From Helicobacter canis (GTDB taxonomy: Bacteria > Campylobacterota > Campylobacteria > Campylobacterales > Helicobacteraceae), in contig NZ_UGHV01000001.1 of assembly GCF_900451095.1 (NCBI RefSeq), positions 496,001 to 560,000 of the forward strand: DNA of 64,000 nucleotides, in the 5' to 3' direction. Numbering within the stretch: position 1 is the first letter of the stretch; every line of letters starts with the position of its first letter. The translations under genes were made by a program, and so were the position numbers. This document shows positions 9,584 to 17,733 of this stretch, one piece after another. The notes beneath the pieces are model-generated. The model saw only the letters and a list, made by a program, of their open reading frames with translations, was not told where the DNA came from and ran no database searches.

Positions 9584-10401
9584 TGCGCTATCAATCCCTA
9601 AGCATTGTCGTTGTGATAATGGCGATAGTGTTTATCGCCATAGATTCTAGCAGTTTTTTGCAAAGACATATCAGCTTTGTTGGGGATGGTATCAAGATTT
9701 TTATCCTTGATGTAAAAGACAGCATAGCACTTTCTTATAATAAATACATTACCCAAGCAAAAACTATCCACTTATATGAAGAAAAGTTGAAAAACTACGA
9801 GAAGTTAGAGCTAGAGCTAATGCATACGCGCAATGAGCTTGATGCGCTCTCTGTTTTTGATACGCAGCAAGCCTTTGTCAATGATGCGAGATTTTTCCCA
9901 GCTCGCGCATATTCGTATGTGAGTATGGGGGATTCTAATCGTGTGTGGATAGATTTTGATGTGAGCAATTATGCTAAAGACCATATTTTGGGGATTGTGC
10001 AAGATAATAAAGCTTTAGGTATCGCAGTTATTTATGATGGTAAGTTAATGGGGCTTTTAAATGGCGAGCGAAAGAGTAGCTATAGTGTCCTAATTGGTGA
10101 TGAGAAGATCCCTGCTATTGTGCATTCTAGCGCGGTAGATTCTCGATATATTACCGCGGATTTTATCCCTTCGTGGCGGAAGGTTGATATTGGTGATCAG
10201 GTTGTTACAAGTGGGCTTGATGGGATTTTCATTGAAGGGATTTCTGTGGGTGAAGTAGTAAGCGTGAATCACGACTTTGGCTATATTTCTGCAGAGATAA
10301 AGCCCTATGCGCAGCGTTCTAGGCTGGGGTATTTGTGGCTGATTGATACGACATTTTCTATGCAGGCAAGCGCACCACCGCAGTCGTTGCTAACGCCTTA
10401 G
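9583..10401 (+). CDS. mreC: Rod shape-determining protein MreC
   Basis: Periplasmic scaffold linking MreB to peptidoglycan synthases. A single N-terminal membrane helix (residues 5-22) is followed by a coiled coil (YEEKLKNYEKLELEL, about 65-85) and the beta-barrel domains ending with SVGEVVSV and SRLGYLW. 272 residues. Overlaps mreB by 1 bp. No mreD follows; the next gene is a large glycosyltransferase-like protein. Confidence 0.92.
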   Translation: MRYQSLSIVVVIMAIVFIAIDSSSFLQRHISFVGDGIKIFILDVKDSIALSYNKYITQAKTIHLYEEKLKNYEKLELELMHTRNELDALSVFDTQQAFVNDARFFPARAYSYVSMGDSNRVWIDFDVSNYAKDHILGIVQDNKALGIAVIYDGKLMGLLNGERKSSYSVLIGDEKIPAIVHSSAVDSRYITADFIPSWRKVDIGDQVVTSGLDGIFIEGISVGEVVSVNHDFGYISAEIKPYAQRSRLGYLWLIDTTFSMQASAPPQSLLTP

Positions 10402-10407
10402 GGGTCA

Positions 10408-12741
10408 ATGATGGTAGAGCATTCTAGATTTCTAGGCTTGATGGAAAATGCTCACACAAAGCAAGACTTGCGTATGCTTTTACTAAGTATTGTTGCGCAT
10501 TTGCTAAAGTCCTATTCCGTGCAAGACATAAGCACAAACTTAAGTGCCAATCTCGCTATTTATGAAAAAATATTTGAGAGCTTCCGCACGAAGATTTTGC
10601 AGATTTTTACGCAGGGTGATATTCTTGATTGTGGGTTTTTGTATCTCGCATTTATCGCGCCAAAGTCTCTTGGGGCAGATGAGCGGTTTAAGCCCTTTAT
10701 AGAATCTGTGCAAAAGCTTTTAGCAACACAACCTAGCCAAGAAGAGTATATTATGCTTATAGAGCTGGGTGCAATTGCGAGAGTTCTAGCAAACCCCTCG
10801 CATCAAAATCTAAGTTTTTTTAATACAAATACCGATAAATACGATAACTTATGTGAAAAAAGTCTAGATAATTTAGACAATGATGGGGTGATGTTTTTTC
10901 TCTCGCGCATTATGTGCGCTTCTATTGATGGTATATCAGCTGGGCGTTGTGGGGAGTTTTTGCTCGAGCTTTTTTCTATACAAGAGATTGGGGTGTCCTG
11001 TGTTAGACCAGCGATTATACAAGCCTATACGCAAGCCCATTTAAGCTCACAAGCACCACTGTTAGTCCGCAATATCTGTAATTGGCAGCTACATATTCTC
11101 TGGAATGCAAAAAATCTCTTCAACAACCGCGAGTGGCTTAGTCTATATCCTGTGTGGAAGCAAGAATTTTATGCTGCCTTGAGGCAGGCATCACAAGCAT
11201 TGCGTGATGATACAAGCTCATCAAGCGTGCCCCCTACTCTTGCGCAGCGGCTGGATCTCGCGCTATATTTGCAGTTTTTTATCTATCATATTTGTGGCAA
11301 TAGCTTTAGCAAGCAGGAGCAGTGGCAGGAGTTTAATACCGAGATTTCTCAATATGCTGTGCCTATTTATAGGGAGTTTGCTACAAAGTTTTTGCCATAT
11401 TTGCCTAAGTCTAGCCCAAGCACCAACAAGCGCAAAATCATCGGCATATTGCGCGATAGGATTGTAGAAAACTCGCCTTTCAAAGTCGAATACAGCTTGA
11501 TAAAAAATCTCCTTGCAAGCCCAGAATTTACACAGCATTACGAAATCAAAATCTATTGTATGAGCCTTATAGAAAAGTCCGAAAATAATCCACAAGCTAT
11601 CGCTAAACTAGCGAAACTTGGTATAGAAACTATCGATATAGGGCTTGGCTTTAATAAAGCTGGATTCTACAATTCCCACTTGCAAAAAGCCCTAGCACTG
11701 CGTGAGAGTATGCTTAGAGATGAGGTGGCTATGCTCATTAGTCCCAATAATGGCTATGGGATTAGTGATTTTCTGCTTGCAAGTCGGTGTGCTAGGGTGC
11801 AGGTATTTTGGACACACGGGAATTTTGTCTATGATATTAGCGGGATTGATACACGCCTAACGCATATTTGTAATAATCAAAAGTCTATCGCGCACAATGG
11901 CTTTAGCTTCTATGGGGTCCCGGTGCAAATGGATAGAAGCTTTTATAATCCCAAAGTCCCACAAGAGCTCATTGCTGATACGCGCGCTTGCTATGTGGAT
12001 TCTAATGCGAAGCAGCCTATATATCTCTTTGGCGTGATTGGGCGATTGGTGAAGATCGACTCGCTCGCATATTTGCGCAGTATTTGCGCGATTTTGGAGC
12101 AGAATCCACATTGGAGGTTTTTAGCCTGTGGGCTTGGGAATGAAGGAGAAATCAAGCAAAAAATCTCACAAATCAATCCACAGCTTCTTCCGCGCTTTTT
12201 CTTTAGTGGCTATGTGGATAGCGCAGTGTATGGGCATATTTTGGACTTTTGGGCGGATAGCTTTCCTATGGAGCAGGGCGAGAGCAGGATCGAGTATGTG
12301 GCAAAGGGGCGCGGGCTTAGTCTGCGCTACTATGAGTCAGCCAAGCAGCTAGAATCCACTTTTGTATCTCAGCTTGATGAGACAAGGGGGATTATAGAAG
12401 CGATTATCGATGAGTGTAGGCGTGTAGATCCAGCAGGTGAAAAAGTGGATTCTAGGGGTGAAAATTCTGTGCTATTACACAATGCCCTAGAATCCACTTT
12501 TTTTAGCAACTTTGCTAGCTACAAGGAATGTGTCTTAGAATTTGCTAGGGAGACTAGCGCGTTTAGCGAGGCAGAGTATGTGGAGAAAGCCACGCGCATT
12601 ATGCGCTTATGCGAGCTAGATCCTAGTGAGTATGCAAAAAAAGTGGCGATACAATCCGCCATCCACGCGATGAATAGCGAGATAAAGGCGCGACTAGGTG
12701 TGCGGTATTTTTTGGCATTTGTTAGGGAGTATTTGGCATAA
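10408..12741 (+). CDS. Large glycosyltransferase-like protein (777 aa)
   Basis: I do not recognise a named family. Residues about 330-640 look like a GT-B glycosyltransferase: RKIIGILRDRI begins a Rossmann-like strand, IGRLVKIDSLAYLRSICAIL resembles the second-domain nucleotide-sugar region, and FSGYVDSAVYG...DSFPMEQGESRIEY resembles the donor-binding loop of GT41/HMW1C-like enzymes. The first 330 residues are helical with no signal peptide, so it is probably cytoplasmic. It follows mreC by 6 bp, so it may be co-transcribed with cell-shape genes. Residues about 648-700 form a low-conservation insert carrying three perfect copies of the dispersed 15-mer. Function unknown; a transferase role is inferred. 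Confidence 0.6.
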   Translation: MMVEHSRFLGLMENAHTKQDLRMLLLSIVAHLLKSYSVQDISTNLSANLAIYEKIFESFRTKILQIFTQGDILDCGFLYLAFIAPKSLGADERFKPFIESVQKLLATQPSQEEYIMLIELGAIARVLANPSHQNLSFFNTNTDKYDNLCEKSLDNLDNDGVMFFLSRIMCASIDGISAGRCGEFLLELFSIQEIGVSCVRPAIIQAYTQAHLSSQAPLLVRNICNWQLHILWNAKNLFNNREWLSLYPVWKQEFYAALRQASQALRDDTSSSSVPPTLAQRLDLALYLQFFIYHICGNSFSKQEQWQEFNTEISQYAVPIYREFATKFLPYLPKSSPSTNKRKIIGILRDRIVENSPFKVEYSLIKNLLASPEFTQHYEIKIYCMSLIEKSENNPQAIAKLAKLGIETIDIGLGFNKAGFYNSHLQKALALRESMLRDEVAMLISPNNGYGISDFLLASRCARVQVFWTHGNFVYDISGIDTRLTHICNNQKSIAHNGFSFYGVPVQMDRSFYNPKVPQELIADTRACYVDSNAKQPIYLFGVIGRLVKIDSLAYLRSICAILEQNPHWRFLACGLGNEGEIKQKISQINPQLLPRFFFSGYVDSAVYGHILDFWADSFPMEQGESRIEYVAKGRGLSLRYYESAKQLESTFVSQLDETRGIIEAIIDECRRVDPAGEKVDSRGENSVLLHNALESTFFSNFASYKECVLEFARETSAFSEAEYVEKATRIMRLCELDPSEYAKKVAIQSAIHAMNSEIKARLGVRYFLAFVREYLA

Positions 12742-12842
12742 GCTTGGCACAGGGGGTATGAGAGAGCGTTGATAAGTGATGGTGGCTCTTGCTTGGGGCT
12801 GCTTGTGGTATGTGCTAAAAGTGGATTCTAGGTGTGTTGTCC

Positions 12843-13208
12843 TTATTGGTCGCGTTTTGTTTTCATATCGTGTTGTTTGACATATTCTTCCCTATCTTCA
12901 TCACTCAAGTATGTATCATAATCCTGTGGCACAGGCTCTTCACGCTTGCCTTTTGTATCTTTTATAATATCATCTAGTAGCTTTTTAAAATCATCATTTA
13001 TCCTGCCTAGCTCATCAAGCATTGAAATATCAATATCTTCCCGCCTTTTAGCCTGAAAAATAATCTCCCACTCTTCATTGTCTGTGCCAAAGTTAATAAC
13101 GCCAATGCCAAATCGTGCATTAAGCTTCCTTAGCTCATCTTTTATGCTAGGCTCTATGGGTCTAAATACCGCTAAATAGCCATAGTTCGCCCAGCTAGAG
13201 TTTGACAC
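12843..13208 (-). pseudogene. C-terminal fragment of a HARE-HTH/nuclease (HrgA-like) gene, displaced by a 34-bp duplication
   Basis: 121 codons beginning MSNSSWANYGYLAVFRP. This continues the upstream gene (13195-13842) in another frame: the upstream product reads FQAVSNSS and then leaves the family sequence, whereas this frame reads SNSSWANYGYL. Deleting one of the two 34-bp copies at 13194-13261 (34 = 1 mod 3) joins the frames exactly. The segment would complete the nuclease fold of a COG2958-type protein. It is unlikely to be made alone because it has no proper start context. Confidence 0.8.
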
Positions 13209-13261
13209 CGCTTGGAAATATATCTTTGCTAGAGTTTGACACCGCTTGGAAATATATCTTT
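13194..13261. repeat. Perfect 34-bp tandem duplication inside the HrgA-like gene
   Basis: Two adjacent identical copies, 13194-13227 and 13228-13261, each starting GCTAGAGTTTGACACC. The unit length is not a multiple of three, and removal of one copy restores a single frame through both fragments. Slippage or recombination could switch the gene back on. Confidence 0.95.
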
Positions 13262-13842
13262 TTCAAATCAGCGGATTTTATCTCTACTTTTAGCTCAAAT
13301 GAGTAAAGCTCTATTTTTGGGTAATTGAATGTATGGATAAACTCTAATATCTCCCTTTGGCATTTGCTTTCTTTAAAATCTTGGATATTAAATTTCACTC
13401 CTACAATATCAGGGTGAATCCACTCATTTATGCCTTTCTCACGCTTTTGACTTTTCTCGTGGAAAATTGTTTTACAAAAGAGACTAAGCTCATCTCTGGC
13501 AAATTTCACAAATAGCGGGTGGAGAGAGCGTTCAAACTGCTCTTTGCTTGCTTTGTCGTTCTCATTTTCTTGTGAGTTGTTTGCAGCTTCAGGGATTATA
13601 GCTTCGTGTTTGCCTATGATACCAAAGAGTGTGGGAGACTTTGAAAATGCAAAAATATTGTAGGCTTCACGCCTTGTTGGTGAGTGCAAGGCAGTCGCCA
13701 AGACCGATTTTCTAGGATTTTCACTCTCTAGCTTTTTATCTAAGCCTTTTTGCTTAGCTAGATTCCATATTTGCCCAAGCTGCAAAGGTATAGCAGAATC
13801 TAGTAGCACTTCTTGTGCTAGATGAAGATAAGTGTAAGACAT
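13195..13842 (-). CDS. HARE-HTH plus PD-(D/E)XK-like protein (HrgA-like), truncated by frameshift
   Basis: Residues 1-75 match the winged-helix HARE-HTH fold (YLHLAQEVLLDSAIPLQLGQIW...). Residues 140-200 hold a PD-(D/E)XK-type nuclease signature: HPDIVGV and then FELKVE (E-x-K), followed by FQAVSNSS. H. pylori HrgA and other COG2958 proteins share this architecture and are linked to restriction loci. After SNSS the product shifts into an unrelated 9-residue tail because of a 34-bp tandem duplication, so the present allele lacks its last roughly 110 residues. It follows the secreted 192-residue gene by 10 bp with AAAGGAA before the ATG, so it is the last gene of that operon. Confidence 0.72.
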   Translation of the reverse strand: MSYTYLHLAQEVLLDSAIPLQLGQIWNLAKQKGLDKKLESENPRKSVLATALHSPTRREAYNIFAFSKSPTLFGIIGKHEAIIPEAANNSQENENDKASKEQFERSLHPLFVKFARDELSLFCKTIFHEKSQKREKGINEWIHPDIVGVKFNIQDFKESKCQREILEFIHTFNYPKIELYSFELKVEIKSADLKKIYFQAVSNSSKDIFPSGVKL

Positions 13843-13852
13843 AGGGATTCCT

Positions 13853-14431
13853 TTAGTTGTTTTGCTTGATGTTTATATAAGTATCTAATGCTGATGGCTC
13901 GTGCCACGGACTTGGGCTTATATCAATAGTTTTTCCCATAAACTCAATTCGAAATTGTTCTTCTAAAACAAAAGCGCACAATGCTTCTAGCTGTTGCTTT
14001 ACAAAAGCATTATTTTTGCTGTTTATCTCCGCACCTTTTTTACATTTTGCGGCTTCTGCTTTGACTGATTTTATTTTCGCATTTTCTTTGTATCGTAGAT
14101 TATTTAGTAGAAGCTTTCGCATAGCGGGCGTATTGGAGTAGAGCTTTGTAACCCGACCTAGCTTAAATTGATCAGTAACATAGTGTGGCACAGCTCCAGA
14201 ATATGCTTCTCCCAATAATCCTTGCTCCGAAGTTGGATTAAATGAGAACGCAAAAATATCATAGCTTACGCGTCCGCCACCAATATCAAAAACTTTGAGC
14301 AAAATTGTTTGCCCTGTTTGATCTATTTGTAAAACATCGTTATTGCAAAAAGTGTTGCCATTCATTCTAAAACATTCATCTGCTCCAAGGTGCGTGAGGC
14401 AAATAAGCAATATCAGCATTAGCTTTTTCAT
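13853..14431 (-). CDS. Secreted protein of unknown function (192 aa)
   Basis: Residues 1-17 are a signal peptide (MKKLMLILLICLTHLGA-DE). The mature part has Cys at about 20, 29, 129 and 151, which could form disulfides in the periplasm, and a Lys/Glu-rich helical middle. I do not recognise the family. The start ATG overlaps the lipoprotein gene stop by 4 bp, so the two are coupled. It belongs to a four-gene leftward operon: two secreted proteins, one lipoprotein and the HrgA-like gene. Confidence 0.75.
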   Translation of the reverse strand: MKKLMLILLICLTHLGADECFRMNGNTFCNNDVLQIDQTGQTILLKVFDIGGGRVSYDIFAFSFNPTSEQGLLGEAYSGAVPHYVTDQFKLGRVTKLYSNTPAMRKLLLNNLRYKENAKIKSVKAEAAKCKKGAEINSKNNAFVKQQLEALCAFVLEEQFRIEFMGKTIDISPSPWHEPSALDTYINIKQNN

Positions 14432-14961
14432 TTAGATCCATCCTTGATGAGTTTCGTGTATAAAGCTTGTATTTCTTGGTAATTGAAGTTGCTACGAAGT
14501 TTATGCTCAGCAGTTGTGTTTTTTTCATATTTTTTATAATTATTAGAGATTAATGAGAGTAGAGCTACTTCATCGTCGTAATATTTTAATTGTGTGTGTT
14601 TTAATTGGCAATAATGTGAAAGATCATAAGCTTTTGCATAGCGGAGCAGTTCTCCTCGTTCATATTTGTATTCTCTAATCGAAACTTCTCTTATCAATGT
14701 AGGGCAAAACCATATTGTCTCAAGAATTTGGGCTGTTTTATCATCGAATCCAGCTTGTTTGATTTCCGAAGCTATGGTGTGGTTTTGATATTTTTTAACA
14801 ATAGTTTCAATTTCTTTTGCATCAAGTTTAAGTTTTTTTTGATCGCTGATTGCAGATTTTATATCCTGATACGCTCCTTTGTATTGTGTCCAACTAGCGC
14901 AGCCACTTAGCAGGAATAGAGCCGCAAAGACAAATATCAAGTTATGTGTTAGTGTTTTCAT
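14428..14961 (-). CDS. Putative lipoprotein (177 aa)
   Basis: Lipobox LSGC at residues 18-21 after a hydrophobic signal marks it as a lipoprotein, probably anchored in the inner or outer membrane. The rest is helical and charged (KKLKLDAKEIETIVKKYQ). No family recognised. It overlaps both neighbours by 4 bp (ATGA on each side), showing tight coupling in the cassette. Confidence 0.78.
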   Translation of the reverse strand: MKTLTHNLIFVFAALFLLSGCASWTQYKGAYQDIKSAISDQKKLKLDAKEIETIVKKYQNHTIASEIKQAGFDDKTAQILETIWFCPTLIREVSIREYKYERGELLRYAKAYDLSHYCQLKHTQLKYYDDEVALLSLISNNYKKYEKNTTAEHKLRSNFNYQEIQALYTKLIKDGSK

Positions 14962-15341
14962 CTGTTAAAAGCCGCCTTCATAGTATCCCAAAATGTTTGC
15001 TGTGTTTCAATAGCATTGTTATATCCTTCGGTTGTCCCTAACTTTACTCCGTTCTCCATAAGCTCAAAATGCTTTTTGGCTGTATGTTGATTAAGCCATT
15101 GTTTGACTTTCAACTTATTTTCACAAGTGTTTGAAGCAGTTTCTTTTGCTTTGTCGTAGTCCGCTTTAGTCTTTTTGTGTGTAGTTTTACTAAGAACATT
15201 GAAAGTTTCACTATACAAGCACGCGCCAAACTCATATCCTTTTGTAAGAGCTAAGCCCGTATCTCTTACAAATGCAAGTTGATTGTTGTCGCTCCCAAAG
15301 GCGAAAGCCACGATAAGACTTAGCCATAAAATAAACTTCAT
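14958..15341 (-). CDS. Secreted protein of unknown function (127 aa), first gene of the cassette operon
   Basis: Signal peptide at residues 1-16 (MKFILWLSLIVAFAFG). The mature protein of about 110 residues is helical and Lys-rich, with Cys at about 41 and 72. It resembles no family I know. It is the promoter-proximal gene; the space to the divergent XRE gene holds two palindromic operators. Overlaps the lipoprotein gene by 4 bp. Confidence 0.75.
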   Translation of the reverse strand: MKFILWLSLIVAFAFGSDNNQLAFVRDTGLALTKGYEFGACLYSETFNVLSKTTHKKTKADYDKAKETASNTCENKLKVKQWLNQHTAKKHFELMENGVKLGTTEGYNNAIETQQTFWDTMKAAFNR

Positions 15342-15364
15342 CTTAACCCCTTTCTCTAAAAATT

Positions 15365-15378
15365 TATCCTATAGGATA
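15365..15378. promoter_or_regulatory. Palindromic operator 1 (TATCCTATAGGATA)
   Basis: Perfect 14-bp palindrome next to the start of the secreted-protein operon. The 12-bp core ATCCTATAGGAT recurs at 15422-15433, 56 bp away centre to centre. The likely ligand is the divergent XRE regulator; this is inferred from position and symmetry. Confidence 0.75.
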
Positions 15379-15421
15379 TATAAAAGCGGATTGTATCTTT
15401 GTAAATTTTAGTTTCTACTTA

Positions 15422-15433
15422 ATCCTATAGGAT
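15422..15433. promoter_or_regulatory. Palindromic operator 2 (ATCCTATAGGAT)
   Basis: Second perfect copy of the 12-bp core, 32 bp upstream of the XRE gene. Two sites in one divergent intergenic space suggest autoregulation and control of the leftward operon. Confidence 0.75.
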
Positions 15434-15465
15434 AAATATTAGCCACGGCTATCAAGGGACTTTGA

Positions 15466-15726
15466 GTGATACAAAAGCTTTATGGCAACGCCACGCAAGA
15501 GGAGATTAGCGAGTTTTACAAACGCGTATCTGCTAATATTAGAATCCTGCGTGAGAAGCGCGGAGTCTCCCAGCTTGATCTAGCCCTTGAGATTGGCATT
15601 AAGTCAGTGGCGTTCTACTCCAATTGTGAGAGCTGCCGCTATGGCAAGCACTTCAATCTAGAGCATTGCTATAAAATCGCTAAAGCCTTTGAGATTGATA
15701 TTACAGATATTTTTGCTCTATCGTAA
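15466..15726 (+). CDS. XRE-family transcriptional regulator (86 aa)
   Basis: Single helix-turn-helix domain of Cro/CI type: ANIRILREKRGVSQLDLALEIGI with the recognition helix around VAFYSNCESC, ending ALS. It starts with GTG at 15466. It is divergent from the four-gene secreted/lipoprotein operon, and the 124-bp intergenic space contains the twin ATCCTATAGGAT palindromes, so it probably represses that operon and itself. Typical of regulators on accessory cassettes. Confidence 0.85.
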   Translation: MIQKLYGNATQEEISEFYKRVSANIRILREKRGVSQLDLALEIGIKSVAFYSNCESCRYGKHFNLEHCYKIAKAFEIDITDIFALS

Positions 15727-15814
15727 GTTTTGGAGTCCAGTGGTGATAAAGTGGATTCTAGGGTGTGAAAGTTTGGATTGTGTAGCGCGCTTGGGGGCGT
15801 CTAGCTCCTAAGAG

Positions 15815-17191
15815 CTATGAGCGATAATCGGCGTTAATTTTTACATAGTCATAGCTTAGATCACAGCCATACGCGCACGCGCTTTTTTTGCCGCGTTTGC
15901 AGTCGATAAATATATGTATCTCATCTTTTTGCAAGAGCTTTTTGGCAAATTTCTCATCGATAGGCTGCGCATTGCCATTGCGCATAATTGCTATCTCCCC
16001 AGCACTGCTTGCTAGCTTTACATCAACGACTTTTGGGTCAAAATCGCCCCCACTATACCCCATAGCGCATAAAATCCGCCCCCAATTTGCGTCATTCCCA
16101 AACATCGCTGCTTTTACAAGGCTTGATGCGATCACAGATTTTGCGATTTTGCGTGCATCTTTTTTGCTTTTAGCATTTAGGCAGTGGGAGACAAGCAGCT
16201 TTGTCGCGCCCTCGCCATCACGCGCGATTTTTCTCGCAAGGGTTGTGGTAAGCAGGGAGAGAGCTTTGACAAAAAGCGCGTAATCGCTATCATCTTGAGT
16301 GATAATAGGCGTGTTGCGCGCTCTTGCATTAGCAAGCACTAAGGTCATATCATTGGTAGAAGTATCACCATCGACACTAATCATATTAAAAGAGTCTTTG
16401 ACATCTTTTTGCAAAGCTTTTTGCAAGAGCTTTTGGCTGATAGCGCAATCTGTGATGATAAAGCATAGCATTGTCGCCATATTTGGGTGGATCATACCGC
16501 TACCTTTGGCGATCCCTGCTAGCCGCACGCGCCTGCCATTAGAGGAGATAAACTCTACTGCCGCTTCTTTTTCAAACAAGTCTGTTGTCATAATCCCTTG
16601 TGCTGCGGCTTTGGCGCTTGCCCTGCTGCTAGATTTGCTTTGAGCTAGGAGATTTATGCCCTTTTTGATCCTATCAAGTGGGAGCTGCACGCCTATAACC
16701 CCCGTAGAAGCCAGCAGCACGCTAGTGGATTCTACCCCTAGCACCGCTCCAGCAGTGATCGCACTCTCTTTGCACGCCTTTTCACCTTGTGCGCCTGTGC
16801 AGGCATTGGCATTGCCGGCATTGGCGATGATGGCGTGGATAGGCTGCTTTAGCTTTAGCGTAGCTTCATCATATTCTACACACGCCGCGCGGACTTTATT
16901 GGTTGTAAAGACCCCAGCTCCCACGCACGGATGGGGGCTAAAAATCAGGCTCATATCGGTGCGCTTTTTGTATTTGATCCCAGCTTGTGTGCCGCTATAT
17001 TGGAAGCTAGGTAGTGCATTTAGCCCGCTTTTTAGAATCTTTATGGATTCTAGCTTGGCTCTTGGGGCTTTGCTACTTGGCTCTTGGGGCTTTGATGAGG
17101 GGTTAGCTGGTGTGCTTGAAGCTTTGGCTAAGGTGGCTTTGGCAGTGGCTTTTAGTAGCTTTTGTGTGGGGGTTTTGGTGGATTTTGGCAT
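15815..17191 (-). CDS. argJ: Bifunctional ornithine acetyltransferase/N-acetylglutamate synthase ArgJ
   Basis: Recycles the acetyl group from N-acetylornithine to glutamate in arginine synthesis. GVFTTNKVRAACVEY and the autocleavage site HPNMATMLCF (new N-terminal Thr) are intact, as is NANWGRILCA near the end. The family core starts only at about residue 50; the first 48 residues are a Lys/Ala/Pro/Ser-rich extension with no alternative Met, perhaps a tolerated low-complexity expansion. It clusters with a GNAT gene and argC on the same strand. Confidence 0.94.
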   Translation of the reverse strand: MPKSTKTPTQKLLKATAKATLAKASSTPANPSSKPQEPSSKAPRAKLESIKILKSGLNALPSFQYSGTQAGIKYKKRTDMSLIFSPHPCVGAGVFTTNKVRAACVEYDEATLKLKQPIHAIIANAGNANACTGAQGEKACKESAITAGAVLGVESTSVLLASTGVIGVQLPLDRIKKGINLLAQSKSSSRASAKAAAQGIMTTDLFEKEAAVEFISSNGRRVRLAGIAKGSGMIHPNMATMLCFIITDCAISQKLLQKALQKDVKDSFNMISVDGDTSTNDMTLVLANARARNTPIITQDDSDYALFVKALSLLTTTLARKIARDGEGATKLLVSHCLNAKSKKDARKIAKSVIASSLVKAAMFGNDANWGRILCAMGYSGGDFDPKVVDVKLASSAGEIAIMRNGNAQPIDEKFAKKLLQKDEIHIFIDCKRGKKSACAYGCDLSYDYVKINADYRS

Positions 17192-17200
17192 AGAGACTCC

Positions 17201-17716
17201 TTAGTTTTTGGGGTTTGGGCTATCGATTTTATGGGAGATGTTGGCAGGATTTAGACTAAATTCATAGCGATTGGCGTTTGGCTTGCTAGCCCAGCCTTGC
17301 TTCTTCCAAAAGGTATTGCCGATGATATTTTCGCTAAAGGCGATGAGAGAAATGCTAGAGATCTGCTCTTTTTTGAGCGCGTTTAGGGCGGCTTCTACCA
17401 TACGCGAGCCTATGCCCATTTGGCGGAAATCTTTATGCACGCATACATGGTAGAGACTACCATATCGCCCATCGTGTCCGCATAAAATACTACCGATTAT
17501 CCACTCTTTTTGATCTTCATCTTTTAGCACAGCGACTACGCTGGTGTTGGGATTTCGCGTAAGAAAGCGTGCTACACCCTCTTTAGAATCATCAATGCTG
17601 CGGATATAGAATCCTTCAATTTGCTGCCATAGCATAGCGACTTGCTCATAGTCATCTAGGCGCATAGGGCGGATATGGAGATTTGCTAGAATCTTTGCTT
17701 TTTGGTTTGTCTTCAT
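17201..17716 (-). CDS. GNAT-family N-acetyltransferase
   Basis: The GNAT fold is shown by the acetyl-CoA loop (VCVHKDFRQMGIGSRMV, residues about 92-108) and the terminal EFSL strand. FWKKQGW is the usual motif 4. It lies between argJ and argC (9 and 17 bp gaps), so it may contribute to arginine synthesis, for example as an alternative N-acetylglutamate synthase, but general GNATs (YpeA-like) look the same. Substrate undecided. Confidence 0.8.
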   Translation of the reverse strand: MKTNQKAKILANLHIRPMRLDDYEQVAMLWQQIEGFYIRSIDDSKEGVARFLTRNPNTSVVAVLKDEDQKEWIIGSILCGHDGRYGSLYHVCVHKDFRQMGIGSRMVEAALNALKKEQISSISLIAFSENIIGNTFWKKQGWASKPNANRYEFSLNPANISHKIDSPNPKN

Positions 17717-17733
17717 CTAATGCCTTTATGGGA

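Noticed and set aside
14728-14910. 60-codon + strand frame inside the lipoprotein gene
   Set aside because: Antisense shadow of the lipoprotein, with no start context.
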